Program-made: the position numbers and the translations under genes | Notes under the pieces: model-generated | Told to the model about the DNA's origin: nothing | The model's database searches: none | The model's input: the letters and a program-made list of their open reading frames with translations, nothing else | Shown: positions 20,277-31,598 of the stretch, piece after piece | Layout of the letters: the number at the start of each line of letters is the position of its first letter | Position numbering within the stretch: the first letter of the stretch is position 1 | Assembly: GCF_009937995.1 (NCBI RefSeq) | Contig: NZ_AP021881.1 | Span: forward strand, 1,612,001-1,676,000 | DNA: 64,000 nucleotides | Reading direction: 5' to 3' | Source of the DNA: Sulfuriferula nivalis | GTDB taxonomy: Bacteria > Pseudomonadota > Gammaproteobacteria > Burkholderiales > Sulfuriferulaceae

Positions 20277-21625
20277 AAAAGAGTCTTATCAGCTTATTTG
20301 TAGCCGCAGCAATAGCAAGCCCTTTGGCAAATGCGCAAACGGTAAATTTGGCTGAAGCTGTAACCATGAGCTTGAGTGCAGATCCTCGTATTAAAGAACG
20401 CGAGCAGTTAGTTGAATCCGCCCGCGCATTGCTTGATGAAGCACAGGGAAATAATGGTCTGCGTATAAGTGCGAACGTATTTGTGGGCTTGGCGCCTGCG
20501 GTTAGTGGTGGCTTTTATCAGAATGGTGCAACTTCGGGTACAACTCCCCGTTCTGATGGTCCTTTCCCTGGCGGATTATCTGATTGGACTTCATTACAGT
20601 TTTCTATCATTAAACCGCTTTATACTTTCGGCAAAATTGAGCATTACAGCGAGGCTGCTAAAGGCAATATCGATGTAAAGCGAGGTGATGTACGTATTAG
20701 CCAGGCTGATACAGTCATGGATGTGAAACGTGCGTATTATGGATATTTGACTGCAAGGGATAGTCGTCGCTTATTAGAAGACGTTCAGGGTAAATTGAAT
20801 GATGCTTTGTCACGTGTACTACGTAATCTTAAGGCGGATAATGGTGAATCCAAGCAGTCTGATTTGTATGCCCTACAAGCTGCGAATGGGATGCTGGCAA
20901 AATACCACAGCCAGGCACAAGCCATAGAAAAAATCAGCCTGGATGGATTGAAATTACTTACAGGTGTGGGTTTAGATGCCAATCTCACAGTCGCTGATGA
21001 TAGCCTGACTCCTGTAGCGTTACCGAAGGGTAGCTTAACTGACTTTGAAAATACGGCCGTTGCTAATCGTCCTGAAATGGCGCAACTGGAAGCTGGCATG
21101 CGTGCACGTCGTGCATTAGTCGCAGCGAAGAAGTCGGAAAATTATCCTAACCTTTACGCGGGTGTAATTGGGCAGGCAAATTATGCTTCACGTCGCGACA
21201 CACTGAATAATCCATATGTTTATGACCCGTTTAATAATGCAGGATTAACGCCCGTTGTCGGTATGAAGTGGGATATGGTGCAAGATGTATCCAATGCGCA
21301 AATTGCACAGGCGCAAGCTGAGTTGGAAGCATTGAATTACAAAACACAATTTGCTCAAGCAGGAATCCCGTTCCAAGTGTCCGAGGCTTACAATCAAGTT
21401 CAAGCTAATTATGATGCCCTAAAACAGCTTGCTGATGGAGCAGCCGCTGGTAGACGATGGATGATAGCTTCACTGGCAGATTTTAGTGCTGGTTTAGAGA
21501 AAGCTGACAAAGTAGCTGACGCATTAAAAACTTATGCATTGACTCAGGCTGAATACTTGCGCACAGTGAATGATTACAATATGGATGTAGCGCAATTGTC
21601 GCGCGCAATAGGTGAAACTAATTAA
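20273..21625 (+). CDS. TolC-family outer-membrane protein within the mla operon
   Basis: 450 residues with a signal peptide (MKKSLISLFVAAAIASPLANA). The family pattern of two long alpha-helical repeats is seen: VNLAEAVTMSLSADPRIKE near residue 24, an outer-strand region around TSLQFSIIKPLYTFGKIEH, and a second repeat with FENTAVANRPEMAQLEAGM. TolC proteins form trimeric outer-membrane channels for export or efflux. Its start overlaps mlaD and its end overlaps or abuts mlaC, so it belongs to the operon. No mlaA (vacJ) gene is in the window, so TolC may take the outer-membrane role; this is inference. Confidence 0.9.
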   Translation: MKKSLISLFVAAAIASPLANAQTVNLAEAVTMSLSADPRIKEREQLVESARALLDEAQGNNGLRISANVFVGLAPAVSGGFYQNGATSGTTPRSDGPFPGGLSDWTSLQFSIIKPLYTFGKIEHYSEAAKGNIDVKRGDVRISQADTVMDVKRAYYGYLTARDSRRLLEDVQGKLNDALSRVLRNLKADNGESKQSDLYALQAANGMLAKYHSQAQAIEKISLDGLKLLTGVGLDANLTVADDSLTPVALPKGSLTDFENTAVANRPEMAQLEAGMRARRALVAAKKSENYPNLYAGVIGQANYASRRDTLNNPYVYDPFNNAGLTPVVGMKWDMVQDVSNAQIAQAQAELEALNYKTQFAQAGIPFQVSEAYNQVQANYDALKQLADGAAAGRRWMIASLADFSAGLEKADKVADALKTYALTQAEYLRTVNDYNMDVAQLSRAIGETN

Positions 21626-21632
21626 CACTATG

Positions 21633-22271
21633 ATGATTTTAAGAAAAAAAATGAATTACATTGTTGGATTGTTGCTATTGGCTTTTAGTGTATTAACTTA
21701 CGCGGACAATGTGCCTCCTGATGTTTTGGTGAAAAATACAACTGTAGATGTTACAACTATATTAAAGCGTGATAAGGCTGTTTTGCTTAATGATTCACAA
21801 AAGCTGTACGCGCTAATTGATGCCAAGGTGTTGCCGCATTTTGATTTTAATCAAATGACTATGCTGGCAGTGGGACGTTATTGGCGTCAGGCGACACCCG
21901 TGCAGCAGCAGTCGCTCATTAAAGAATTTCGTACGTTATTGGTGCGGACTTATGCGAATGCATTGGCTGAATTTAATAATCAGGTAATAGAGTTTAAGCC
22001 TTTCAATATGGCAGCGAATGCAACTGATGCAACAGTGCAGACACAAGTGAAGCAGCCAGGTGCACAACCTATTCCTATTGATTACAGTATGGAAAAAACT
22101 GACGCAGGCTGGAAAGTTTATGACGTCAGTATCGATGGAGTCAGTTTGGTTACCAACTATCGTAGTTCTTTTGCTACTGAGATACGTAATTCTGGTATAG
22201 ATGGATTAATCCATACTTTGGCAGGACGTAATCAACAAAATGCGCCTACAAAACCGGCGACGACCAAGTAA
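21633..22271 (+). CDS. mlaC: MlaC, periplasmic phospholipid shuttle
   Basis: About 212 residues. The start is not certain: 21612, 21630, 21633 and 21651 are all in frame. 21633 gives a signal peptide with a basic n-region (MILRKKMNYIVGLLLLAFSV) cleaved near TYADN. The Tol-Ttg2/MlaC domain shows FNQMTMLAVGRYWRQATPVQQ near residue 75, FRTLLVRTYANAL and YDVSIDGVSLVTNYRSSF. It ferries phospholipids between the membrane complexes. Positioned between the TolC-family gene and mlaB. Confidence 0.9.
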   Translation: MILRKKMNYIVGLLLLAFSVLTYADNVPPDVLVKNTTVDVTTILKRDKAVLLNDSQKLYALIDAKVLPHFDFNQMTMLAVGRYWRQATPVQQQSLIKEFRTLLVRTYANALAEFNNQVIEFKPFNMAANATDATVQTQVKQPGAQPIPIDYSMEKTDAGWKVYDVSIDGVSLVTNYRSSFATEIRNSGIDGLIHTLAGRNQQNAPTKPATTK

Positions 22272-22274
22272 TTT

Positions 22275-22541
22275 ATGGCATTGGTTCATTCAGTTTCTGG
22301 TGAGTTAACCCTCAATACTGCTACTCAGCAGTTAGTTAATGCTTTAGACGCAATTAAACACGGTTGTGTAGAGTTTGATTTTGCTAATGTAGCTAAATTA
22401 GATTCTGCAGCCTTGGCATTCATTTTGACTTGTCAACGTGCTGCTAATGCTATTAATCAAAAGATACATTTTTCACATCTGCCTGAAAATCTTATAAATC
22501 TTGCTACGTTATATGGTGTAGCGCCTTTTCTCGATATCTGA
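22275..22541 (+). CDS. mlaB: MlaB, STAS-domain protein
   Basis: 88 residues, a single STAS domain (VEFDFANVAKLDSAALAFIL), with the Ser of LDSAA in the position found in MlaB. It is a small cytoplasmic regulator bound to MlaF. It starts four bases after the mlaC stop. Confidence 0.85.
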   Translation: MALVHSVSGELTLNTATQQLVNALDAIKHGCVEFDFANVAKLDSAALAFILTCQRAANAINQKIHFSHLPENLINLATLYGVAPFLDI

Positions 22542-22546
22542 CTGTT

Positions 22547-23446
22547 GTGATTAGTGCAATCAAAATTGAACAACTCCATAAGCATTTTGGTGGTTTACAT
22601 GCGTTAAAAGGGGTATCCCTCGATATTGCTCAAGGTGAATTTTTTGCATTGTTAGGCCCAAATGGCGCTGGTAAAACTACGCTGATTAGTATACTGGCAG
22701 GGCTTACAAGAGCGGATGGCGGCACAGTTCAAGTAATGGGGCATAATGTGGTTACGGATTATCGTGCTGCAAGGCGATTGCTCGGTGTAGTGCCGCAAGA
22801 ACTTGCTTACGATCCGTTCTTTACTGTGCGTGAGAATTTGCGTATTCAATCTGGTTATTTTGGTTTGCGCCATAATGATGATTGGATAGATGAAATTATG
22901 ACTAATTTAGGTTTGATGGATAAAGCCACTACTAATATGCGTGCCTTGTCTGGTGGTATGAAGCGACGGGTTTTGGTAGCGCAGGCATTAGTTCATAAAC
23001 CCCCAGTGATTGTTCTTGATGAACCTACGGCAGGCGTTGATGTTTCATTACGCACATCTTTATGGGAGTTTGTCAGTGGCTTGAATAAATCCGGACATAC
23101 GATTATTTTGACTACTCATTATTTAGAGGAAGCTGAAGCGCTATGTAATCGTGTGGGAATATTGAATCAAGGGCAGATTGTTGCGTTAGATACAACAGCA
23201 GAATTATTAAAATCATCTGGTGAGTTAAAGCTGAAGATTCAAATTAAGCCTAATCAGTTGCCACTGGGATTGCGCTCTTATGTTGTGAAAGAGGCGGATG
23301 ATGCTTACAGCTTGTTAATACATAAACCAGCTGAGGTTGAGGGTATATTGGCGCAGTTAAGAATGGCCGGGATAACTTTAGTAGATATGGCACTTACTAA
23401 GCCTGATCTAGAAGATGTGTTTTTGCAGATGACGTCATCAATATGA
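22547..23446 (+). CDS. ABC-2 type exporter, ATP-binding protein (YadG-like)
   Basis: 299 residues starting with GTG. Walker A GPNGAGKTT, signature LSGGMKRR, Walker B VLDEPTAGVD and H-loop TTHYLEEAE are all intact. A C-terminal extension is of the kind seen in YadG/NodI-type ATPases. Overlaps the permease gene by ATGA. The substrate is unknown; in betaproteobacteria this pair commonly follows mlaB. Confidence 0.92.
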   Translation: MISAIKIEQLHKHFGGLHALKGVSLDIAQGEFFALLGPNGAGKTTLISILAGLTRADGGTVQVMGHNVVTDYRAARRLLGVVPQELAYDPFFTVRENLRIQSGYFGLRHNDDWIDEIMTNLGLMDKATTNMRALSGGMKRRVLVAQALVHKPPVIVLDEPTAGVDVSLRTSLWEFVSGLNKSGHTIILTTHYLEEAEALCNRVGILNQGQIVALDTTAELLKSSGELKLKIQIKPNQLPLGLRSYVVKEADDAYSLLIHKPAEVEGILAQLRMAGITLVDMALTKPDLEDVFLQMTSSI

Positions 23447-24198
23447 TAGGTTTTTATACGTTGTTATATAAAGAGATGTTACGGTTCTGGAAGGTTTCCT
23501 TTCAGACCGTGCTCGCTCCTGTGATCACAGCTTTATTATATTTAATGATTTTTTCGCATGTATTGGCTGAACATGTGCAGGTATATTCAGGTGTGGGTTA
23601 TACGGCTTTTTTGATACCTGGTTTGGTAATGATGTCTATGTTGCAGAACGCGTTCGCGAATAGCTCATCTAGCCTGATACAATCCAAAATTACAGGTAAC
23701 ATTGTGTTTGTGTTGTTACCCCCCATCTCTTATGTTGAGTTTTTTACAGCCTATGTAATCGCAGCCGTTGCACGAGGTTTGGTTGTCGGTTTGGGGGTGT
23801 TTTTAGTTACTATGGTGTTCGCAATTCCACCTATAACTCATTGGATATGGTTAATTGCATTTGCAATATTAGGTTCGGCTGTTATGGGTGCGCTAGGCGT
23901 GCTGGCAGGGATATGGGCAGACAAATTTGACCAGCTTGCGGCTTTTCAAAACTTTCTTATTATGCCATTAACCTTTTTATCTGGTGTGTTTTATTCGATT
24001 CATAGCTTGCCTCCAATTTGGCTCGCAATATCAAAGTTTAATCCTGTGTTTTATATGATAGATGGATTCCGATTCGGTTTTTTTGGCGTCAGTGATGTAT
24101 CACCTAGTTTGAGTATGTTAGTTGTATTCTGTTGCTTTGTGGCATTATCTGCATTTTGTTTGATTTTATTACAACGTGGCTACAAGCTGCGACATTAA
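23443..24198 (+). CDS. ABC-2 type exporter, permease (YadH-like)
   Basis: 251 residues with six predicted helices. Begins MIGFYTLLYKEMLRFWKV; conserved stretches include FLIPGLVMMSMLQNAFANSS, GVLAGIWADKFDQLAAFQNF and PLTFLSGVFYSIHSLPP, the ABC-2 family signature. Partners with the ATPase directly upstream. Confidence 0.92.
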   Translation: MIGFYTLLYKEMLRFWKVSFQTVLAPVITALLYLMIFSHVLAEHVQVYSGVGYTAFLIPGLVMMSMLQNAFANSSSSLIQSKITGNIVFVLLPPISYVEFFTAYVIAAVARGLVVGLGVFLVTMVFAIPPITHWIWLIAFAILGSAVMGALGVLAGIWADKFDQLAAFQNFLIMPLTFLSGVFYSIHSLPPIWLAISKFNPVFYMIDGFRFGFFGVSDVSPSLSMLVVFCCFVALSAFCLILLQRGYKLRH

Positions 24199-24212
24199 GA
24201 AGTGAATTATTG

Positions 24213-25711
<1,499 letters not shown>

Positions 25712-25720
25712 GGAGGTTGC

Positions 25721-26356
25721 ATGATTACGATTGCTTTATCCAAGGGACGCATTTTTCAGGAAACCTTGCCACTATTAGCAGCTGCAGGCATTACACCGAA
25801 TGAAGATCCAGAAAAATCACGCAAACTCATCATCGGTACAAATAAACCTGATGTACGCCTGATTATCATCCGTGCGACAGATGTGCCCACGTATGTACAA
25901 CATGGCGCAGCTGATTTGGGTATAGCTGGTAAGGATGTGCTGATAGAACATGGCGGGGAAGGGCTCTATCAACCGTTAGATCTAAAAATTGCCCGCTGTA
26001 AAATGATGGTGGCTGCACATCCAGCTTTTGATTATGAACAGGCTGTGCGTCAAGGTGCGCGCTTACGTGTGGCAACTAAATACCTAAATACTGCGCGTGA
26101 ATATTTCTCTGCCAAAGGTGTGCACGTTGATTTAATCAAACTTTATGGTTCTATGGAACTGGCGCCATTAGTCAAGTTAGCTGACGTGATCGTTGATTTA
26201 GTGAGTAGCGGTAGCACATTAAAAGCCAATGGTTTGGTAAGTGTTGCTGAAATCATGGACATTAGTTCTCGTCTGGTTGTGAATCAAGCTTCACTAAAAC
26301 TTAAACGTGCTGAAATTCAGCCGTTACTTGATACCTTCGAATTAGCGATAAAATAA
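25721..26356 (+). CDS. hisG: ATP phosphoribosyltransferase, short form
   Basis: 211 residues, the short HisG form that lacks the C-terminal regulatory domain and works with HisZ. Catalyses the first step of histidine synthesis. Motifs: [28 protein letters not shown], and the phosphate-binding [16 protein letters not shown] perfect AAGGAGG ribosome-binding site precedes the ATG. No hisD follows; the LOS cluster begins instead. Confidence 0.96.
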   Translation: MITIALSKGRIFQETLPLLAAAGITPNEDPEKSRKLIIGTNKPDVRLIIIRATDVPTYVQHGAADLGIAGKDVLIEHGGEGLYQPLDLKIARCKMMVAAHPAFDYEQAVRQGARLRVATKYLNTAREYFSAKGVHVDLIKLYGSMELAPLVKLADVIVDLVSSGSTLKANGLVSVAEIMDISSRLVVNQASLKLKRAEIQPLLDTFELAIK

Positions 26357-26358
26357 AC

Positions 26359-27447
26359 ATGCCCCTAGATTTACCCAGCGATCCTAGCATACGTCGTATA
26401 TTGATTATAAAATGGAGTGCGTTGGGGGATCTCATCATGGCTACCAGCCTGATGGAAGATGTTGCGCAGGCCTTTCCACATGCACAAATAGATCTTAATA
26501 CCTTACCGCCTTGGCATAAACTTTTTGAAGGTGATCCGCGCTTCACTCAGATCACCCATGTTAATGTCCGTCAGCGTAAAGGCAAATTGCCTGCAATGTG
26601 GCAATGGATGCAAACTGTACGTCGTGGTCAATATGATTTAATTATCGATTTGCAAACTACAGACAGATCTCGTTATATGTTGGGATTGTTACGTTTAACG
26701 GGTGGTGCAGCACGCTATTTAATAGGTAATCGACTTTGTTGGCCGTACCATATCAGCACTCCTGGTGATTTCACTGATCCCAACCCAGCTCAGCGCATCC
26801 GTGCAGGATTGAATCTGGCAGGGATAGCGACTACGCATCCACGTCCGGTGTTACACATCCCGACAAATAATCAATTGCGTGCTGATGCATTGATGCAGAC
26901 CCATGGTTTGCAGGAAAACCGTTATGCCTTGTTTTTTCCAGGATGTCAGGCCGCTGGTTATTTGAAGCGTTGGGGTGAAGAAAAATATGCAGATCTTGCA
27001 CGTACCCTACTGCAAGGTGAAGTGGATCATGTGGTGCTGATAGGTGGCAAAGATGAAATTGAAGACTGTAAACGTATAACCGAGCTTGTTGGACAGGGTG
27101 CTGTGAACTTGTGTGGTGTTACAGAAATACTGGATATCATTCCATTAGCCAATAAAGCAAAATTCATGTTTGGCAATGACACAGGGACTGCACACATCGC
27201 TTCAGCATCAAGTAAGCCTATGGTCATCATATGTGGCCCAACTGACCCGCATCGAGTTAAACCGCTAGGTGATAATGTTGTAGCACTACAAGCTGAATTG
27301 TCTTGTATGAATTGTTATTGCAAGCATCCGTGTGAACATCACTCATGCATGAAAGCGATCAATACTGATCATGTCATGGCTATGTTGCAATATCACCATG
27401 CTGAGGTGGTGATGATCAAACCTCAACAGGGTTTATCAGACTCATAA
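26359..27447 (+). CDS. Glycosyltransferase family 9 (heptosyltransferase-like)
   Basis: 362 residues. N-terminal RRILIIKWSALGDLIMATSL is typical of ADP-heptose:LPS heptosyltransferases; the C-terminal nucleotide-sugar region has FGNDTGTAHIASASSKPM and CGPTDPHRVKPLG. It would act on the inner core of lipooligosaccharide at the inner membrane. The distal part has several Cys (CMNCYCKHPC), possibly a metal-binding patch. It starts two bases after hisG and converges with the next gene, overlapping its end by 25 bp. Confidence 0.88.
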   Translation: MPLDLPSDPSIRRILIIKWSALGDLIMATSLMEDVAQAFPHAQIDLNTLPPWHKLFEGDPRFTQITHVNVRQRKGKLPAMWQWMQTVRRGQYDLIIDLQTTDRSRYMLGLLRLTGGAARYLIGNRLCWPYHISTPGDFTDPNPAQRIRAGLNLAGIATTHPRPVLHIPTNNQLRADALMQTHGLQENRYALFFPGCQAAGYLKRWGEEKYADLARTLLQGEVDHVVLIGGKDEIEDCKRITELVGQGAVNLCGVTEILDIIPLANKAKFMFGNDTGTAHIASASSKPMVIICGPTDPHRVKPLGDNVVALQAELSCMNCYCKHPCEHHSCMKAINTDHVMAMLQYHHAEVVMIKPQQGLSDS

Positions 27448-28238
27448 ACGGGTGGGTTGTCGGGAGCACCAGGCGGCATCATGGATTTGCCATAACGCTT
27501 ACGTTGATGATATTCATACAGCTTAGCGTATTTTAGAAAAACATAAAAAGCACCGCAAAAAGAAGTGATAAATCCACCCCAGCCGTTCATAAATGCACGC
27601 TTGAAAAAATAGGCGCGTAAAAAATAAAAGGGTGGATAAATCACCAGCATCCAAGGATTAGGTCGTGTCCCTTTAGCAACTTTGTCTTTTACCAATCCAG
27701 TTGAATAAGCGTTTAATTTACTGACTTTGACATCAATGTCGGTTTCGCCGTAGTGGTAGAATACCGAATTGAGACTTTTGATGACACCGTCTACCTTAGG
27801 TGCGGCGTGTATAGGCATGTCAGTAATATGCCCTTTGTCTTTGCGGAATAAGCGCAAAAATTTATTAAGTCGAGTGTGCGGGTTATTCATGCGCCAGAAC
27901 ATTTGTTCTAAACGTGGAATATCATAGCCATCCGCATCTGGATGTTGAAGTACATCACGAACTTCTTGTTGAGCTTCTAGTGAAAGTGCTTCATCGGCAT
28001 CAAGTAAAAGTACCCACAGATGTGTGGTTTTTGTGAGGGCTAATTGTTTTTGTTTACCATAGCCTAGAAATGGTTGATGGAAAATTTGGCAACCATATTG
28101 TTTGGCAATGGCTAAAGTAGCATCGGTACTACCAGAATCGAGTAATACTATTTCATCAGCCCATTTTACGCTTTCCAAACAACTGGCTAAGGTTCTATCG
28201 TTATTAAAGGTAGTGACAAAAGCGGATAGTTTTTCCAT
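27423..28238 (-). CDS. Glycosyltransferase family 2 (WaaE/KdtX-like)
   Basis: 271 residues from ATG 28238 (MEKLSAFVTTFNNDRTLASC). GT-A fold with DEIVLLDSGSTDATLAIA and the DxD-type VLLLDADEAL. Further conserved parts are YDIPRLEQMFWR and PIHAAPKVDGVIKSL. The pattern matches LOS core beta-1,4-glucosyltransferases such as WaaE. A C-terminal hydrophobic and aromatic stretch suggests membrane association. An upstream extension to 28283 is open but has no family similarity. Confidence 0.85.
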   Translation of the reverse strand: MEKLSAFVTTFNNDRTLASCLESVKWADEIVLLDSGSTDATLAIAKQYGCQIFHQPFLGYGKQKQLALTKTTHLWVLLLDADEALSLEAQQEVRDVLQHPDADGYDIPRLEQMFWRMNNPHTRLNKFLRLFRKDKGHITDMPIHAAPKVDGVIKSLNSVFYHYGETDIDVKVSKLNAYSTGLVKDKVAKGTRPNPWMLVIYPPFYFLRAYFFKRAFMNGWGGFITSFCGAFYVFLKYAKLYEYHQRKRYGKSMMPPGAPDNPPVYESDKPC

Positions 28239-28285
28239 GATGCGATAGCAATAAAATAAATGTGCATGACTATAACATATCAAGG

Positions 28286-29344
28286 ATGTTTAATTTGAGA
28301 GTGCTACATGTAATTGGTTCAATAGGTGTCGGCGGGGCAGAAAAGCACGTACTGGATCTGTGCTTACAGCAACAGGCTCTGGGGCTGGATGTGCATGTTG
28401 CGTTACCATCTGTTGGTGAGTTGAGTGCAGCTTTAACTCAGCATCATATTGCTTACACAATTACTCGCGCTGGTGGGCGTTGGCATCCTTTAGCTTTATG
28501 GTCATTGCGCAATGCAATTAAAGAAGTACACCCGGATATTATTCATGCTCATATGCTGAAATCTGCTGCTATGGTTGGACGTGTTAACCGTAACGTGAAG
28601 TGTGTCGCAACTGCGCATAATATCGTTAAGCACACTAACCCCTTTATGCATTGCCAACATGTTATTTGCGTATCTGAAATGGTTCGAGACAGTTTGTGCC
28701 AATTGGGTTATCCGCAACAAAAATCTAGTGTGATTCATAATGCGGTAGAAACTCATGAGTTCAGTACCAATAATCGTGATGCCATTCGTACTAAGATGGG
28801 ATGGCAAGACTCATTGGTTGTAAGTTGCGTGGCGAGGTTAGTGCCAGCTAAAGGGCAAATCTACGCTATTCAGGCATTGGCAAAGCTGATAACTGTTGTA
28901 CCCAATATCAAATTGGTTTTAATTGGTGATGGTGATGATAGAGATAAACTTACCCAGCTTGCAAATGAACTCAATGTTATTGGATACATAGAATTGCTCG
29001 GTGCAAGAGCTGATGTGTCAGACTTGCTTGCAGCAACCGACATTTATCTGCAGCCTAGTGTTAAAGAGGGCTTCTGCATTTCATTTCTGGAAGCAATGGC
29101 AACAGGTTTAGCATGTGTAGGAACAGAAACAGGTGCGATACCCAACATGCTTAATGATGCCAACGGCATATTGATCCCACCCGCAGATGTCGTTGCAATT
29201 GTTAATGCTGTGCTACGTCTTGCGCAAAACCAGCCGTTACGTAATCAATATGCTCAAGCAGCTAAGATAACCGCTAATACACAGTTTAGCCCTGAGAAGC
29301 AGGCTAAAGACACGATGGCGGTATATCAAAGGGTGTTAGGTTGA
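28286..29344 (+). CDS. Glycosyltransferase family 4
   Basis: 352 residues from ATG 28286 (MFNLRVLHVIGSIGVGG), preceded by AAGG. GT-B fold: N-terminal GVGGAEKHVLDL, DIIHAHMLKSA, and the C-terminal donor site with VARLVPAKGQ, LIGDGDDRDKL, QPSVKEGFCISFLEAMATG and GAIPNMLND, including the EX7E-type glutamates. It is divergent from the GT2 gene and converges with the O-antigen ligase-like gene (19 bp overlap). The acceptor sugar is unknown. Confidence 0.88.
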   Translation: MFNLRVLHVIGSIGVGGAEKHVLDLCLQQQALGLDVHVALPSVGELSAALTQHHIAYTITRAGGRWHPLALWSLRNAIKEVHPDIIHAHMLKSAAMVGRVNRNVKCVATAHNIVKHTNPFMHCQHVICVSEMVRDSLCQLGYPQQKSSVIHNAVETHEFSTNNRDAIRTKMGWQDSLVVSCVARLVPAKGQIYAIQALAKLITVVPNIKLVLIGDGDDRDKLTQLANELNVIGYIELLGARADVSDLLAATDIYLQPSVKEGFCISFLEAMATGLACVGTETGAIPNMLNDANGILIPPADVVAIVNAVLRLAQNQPLRNQYAQAAKITANTQFSPEKQAKDTMAVYQRVLG

Positions 29345-30600
29345 TTTGGTTTAATCAATGTGGCAAAAAATATTGCCAACATCCACCATGTCATTGCCGA
29401 TAATATACTGGCATAAAACCCTATCCCTGCATTGATGGGCATCGTTGCGACTAATACAGCAATGCCGAAAGGTACTGGATGATGATTATGTTGGCGTATT
29501 GCCTGCCAGGTTAGTTTGATTATCAAACCCAGAAAGATAAAGTATCCGATGACGCCGATAATTCCCGTTTCAACTAAAACCTCAAGAAATATCTGGTGTG
29601 GATGAGTTGGACCCATGTGAGGGTTCTGTTGTAGGAAAAAGTCACCCTTTTCTGCGTAAGGTGGATATGCATAGCGAAAACCACGAGGACCAACACCATT
29701 GATTAAATGATCTTTGCTCATTTTTAGTGCAACTATCCAAATAGGCAGGCGAATACTCGTTGCGACATTCGCCTTGTCGTAATCTCCACTAAACAGCCCC
29801 TCTGTTGCCTCAACCTTATGTTTAAATGGTGGGTATTGATATAAACCAAAACTTAACGGTAAGGTGAGTGCAGCAGCAATGACTAGATATCTTTTTAAAT
29901 TCCGTTGTGGGTTGGTGTAATACAAATATACTGCAAATCCTATCATACCTACTGCATAAATTCCCCAAGATGCGCGACTACCTGACAATAAAACCGCTGC
30001 GGTATAGGGTGCAAGTAGCAGCCAGTATGTCCAGCCATATCGGCTTGATTTTGATAACTGTCTAACTTTTTCAAAGTAAATCGCACCAAATGGCGCAACC
30101 CACAAGCCAAACGTTAATTTTGGATAAAACAGACCGCTAATTCTTTCTCCTATCATAGGTGCACCGAGTAAATTTTTACCAGTAGCTGCCTGTAATAAAC
30201 CATCCATGATCAGCAAAGTAAACATGGCGAATATTGCGGTGTAAAGCTTGTCACGATGCTCTGTGTTTGCCAAAGCATATAGGGCAAATAATATTGCAAA
30301 TGGGAACCGTAAAAATGCCAATGCAGTGCTGGCTGTAGGCTCAAACATAAACGCATCGGGTAGTGCGGTCGCAATGGGTATCCATATGCAAGCAAAGGTT
30401 ATGAGTGCCAAGCGCATATTATAGCCTTGCAACACAGCGCGTCCTTCTTTTGCGAGCAATATCATTCCACCAATAGCCATGAGTGCCAGTGGTACTTCAA
30501 AGCCCTTGCCCAATGGTATTGCGAAGATAAAAAGGGCTACCATCCACCAGCCATATGTATATATAAACTGAGTGAATTTAGTGCTTGCGGTTATCTGCAT
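29326..30600 (-). CDS. O-antigen ligase / Wzy-type membrane protein
   Basis: 424 residues with about 11-12 hydrophobic segments. A long periplasmic loop contains GVGPRGFRYAYPPYAEKG and the Wzy_C/WaaL histidine block GPTHPHQIFLEVLVETG. Such proteins join undecaprenyl-linked glycans to lipid A core (WaaL) or polymerise O-units. In this LOS cluster a ligase is the better guess. It overlaps the CgeB-like gene upstream by 10 bp on the same strand. Confidence 0.85.
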   Translation of the reverse strand: MQITASTKFTQFIYTYGWWMVALFIFAIPLGKGFEVPLALMAIGGMILLAKEGRAVLQGYNMRLALITFACIWIPIATALPDAFMFEPTASTALAFLRFPFAILFALYALANTEHRDKLYTAIFAMFTLLIMDGLLQAATGKNLLGAPMIGERISGLFYPKLTFGLWVAPFGAIYFEKVRQLSKSSRYGWTYWLLLAPYTAAVLLSGSRASWGIYAVGMIGFAVYLYYTNPQRNLKRYLVIAAALTLPLSFGLYQYPPFKHKVEATEGLFSGDYDKANVATSIRLPIWIVALKMSKDHLINGVGPRGFRYAYPPYAEKGDFFLQQNPHMGPTHPHQIFLEVLVETGIIGVIGYFIFLGLIIKLTWQAIRQHNHHPVPFGIAVLVATMPINAGIGFYASILSAMTWWMLAIFFATLIKPNQPNTL

Positions 30601-31598
30601 GATGCTTCCTGTGGATAGCCTGAAATACAGGCCTGTTGTAATTTATATTCAGCTGCATGTGTTAGCCAGCCCTGAGTTGCTTGTAATATGCGGTGATAAT
30701 ACGTATGTTTGCTGAGTACCTGCTGACGAGCATTTGCCGCTATCTTAGCAGCTTCATTTGTGTTCACTAATAAGTATTGAACTTGCTTGAGCATTTCATC
30801 TGGTGTTTTGCTAGTCAGGATGGCAGTGCTATCAAAAAAATCGGAAAAGCCAGGTCGATAATCAGTTACTTGGGGGATGCCATAGGCAGCGCATTCAAAA
30901 GTACGCATATTAGTGCCTTGTTTCACCACTTTGGCGTGAATATTTATGCTGATTCTGTACTTGGCATAAATATATTTCATTCGCTCATTATTAACCCCTG
31001 GGTAAAAATTTGATGGGTTACGCCAAAATAAAGCTGTACGCAAAAAATAATTTCCATATATTTGAATGTCAGTTTTTTGATTGATCAGGTATTTTAGCCA
31101 ATTGTCACGTAGTGGATCTTTATTTCCTATAAAACAAATATCACGAGAGGGTTTTTGAATAAGTTGTGCAGGTTGGTGCAGTCTTGGATAGCATCCAAAC
31201 GCTAATTCACCGTGATAACGTGGTTCACTTATATTCGCCAGAAGTTTTTGTTCATAACCTAAATCGGAAATAAATATACGTTCAAATGCGTCATCCTCAC
31301 CTAATTTTATACTGGGTGCATCCGTCATCCATAATATGTTATGACGATCAGTACGTAGTTTTTTAAAGATACTAAGATGATTAATAAAAATAGCTACATC
31401 ATATTCTGCTTGATTGATGCTTGTGATGAGCTGATCTAACCAAGCTGATTTATCATGTCGGTAACGCAAATATTCTGCCACGTTATCCGGGTAAGTAGGT
31501 AGCCATTGCACCTGATGAGGGAATACATCATTTAGTGATTGAAATATGTATTTGGCTAACCCACCTTTCCATGGTTTGGCGACAAGTAGGATTTTCAT
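30591..31598 (-). CDS. CgeB-like glycosyltransferase (GT-B, DUF3880 type)
   Basis: 335 residues. N-terminal MKILLVAKPWKGGLAKYIFQ; a middle region ending CFIGNKDPLRDNWLKYL; and a C-terminal donor domain with ISINIHAKVVKQGTNMRTFE, CAAYGIPQVTD and ILTSKTPDEMLKQV, as in CgeB / glycosyltransferase family 1_2 proteins. It probably adds a sugar in the LOS or surface glycan pathway. Its start overlaps the end of the split GT2 gene by four bases, so they belonged to one operon. Confidence 0.78.
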   Translation of the reverse strand: MKILLVAKPWKGGLAKYIFQSLNDVFPHQVQWLPTYPDNVAEYLRYRHDKSAWLDQLITSINQAEYDVAIFINHLSIFKKLRTDRHNILWMTDAPSIKLGEDDAFERIFISDLGYEQKLLANISEPRYHGELAFGCYPRLHQPAQLIQKPSRDICFIGNKDPLRDNWLKYLINQKTDIQIYGNYFLRTALFWRNPSNFYPGVNNERMKYIYAKYRISINIHAKVVKQGTNMRTFECAAYGIPQVTDYRPGFSDFFDSTAILTSKTPDEMLKQVQYLLVNTNEAAKIAANARQQVLSKHTYYHRILQATQGWLTHAAEYKLQQACISGYPQEASCR

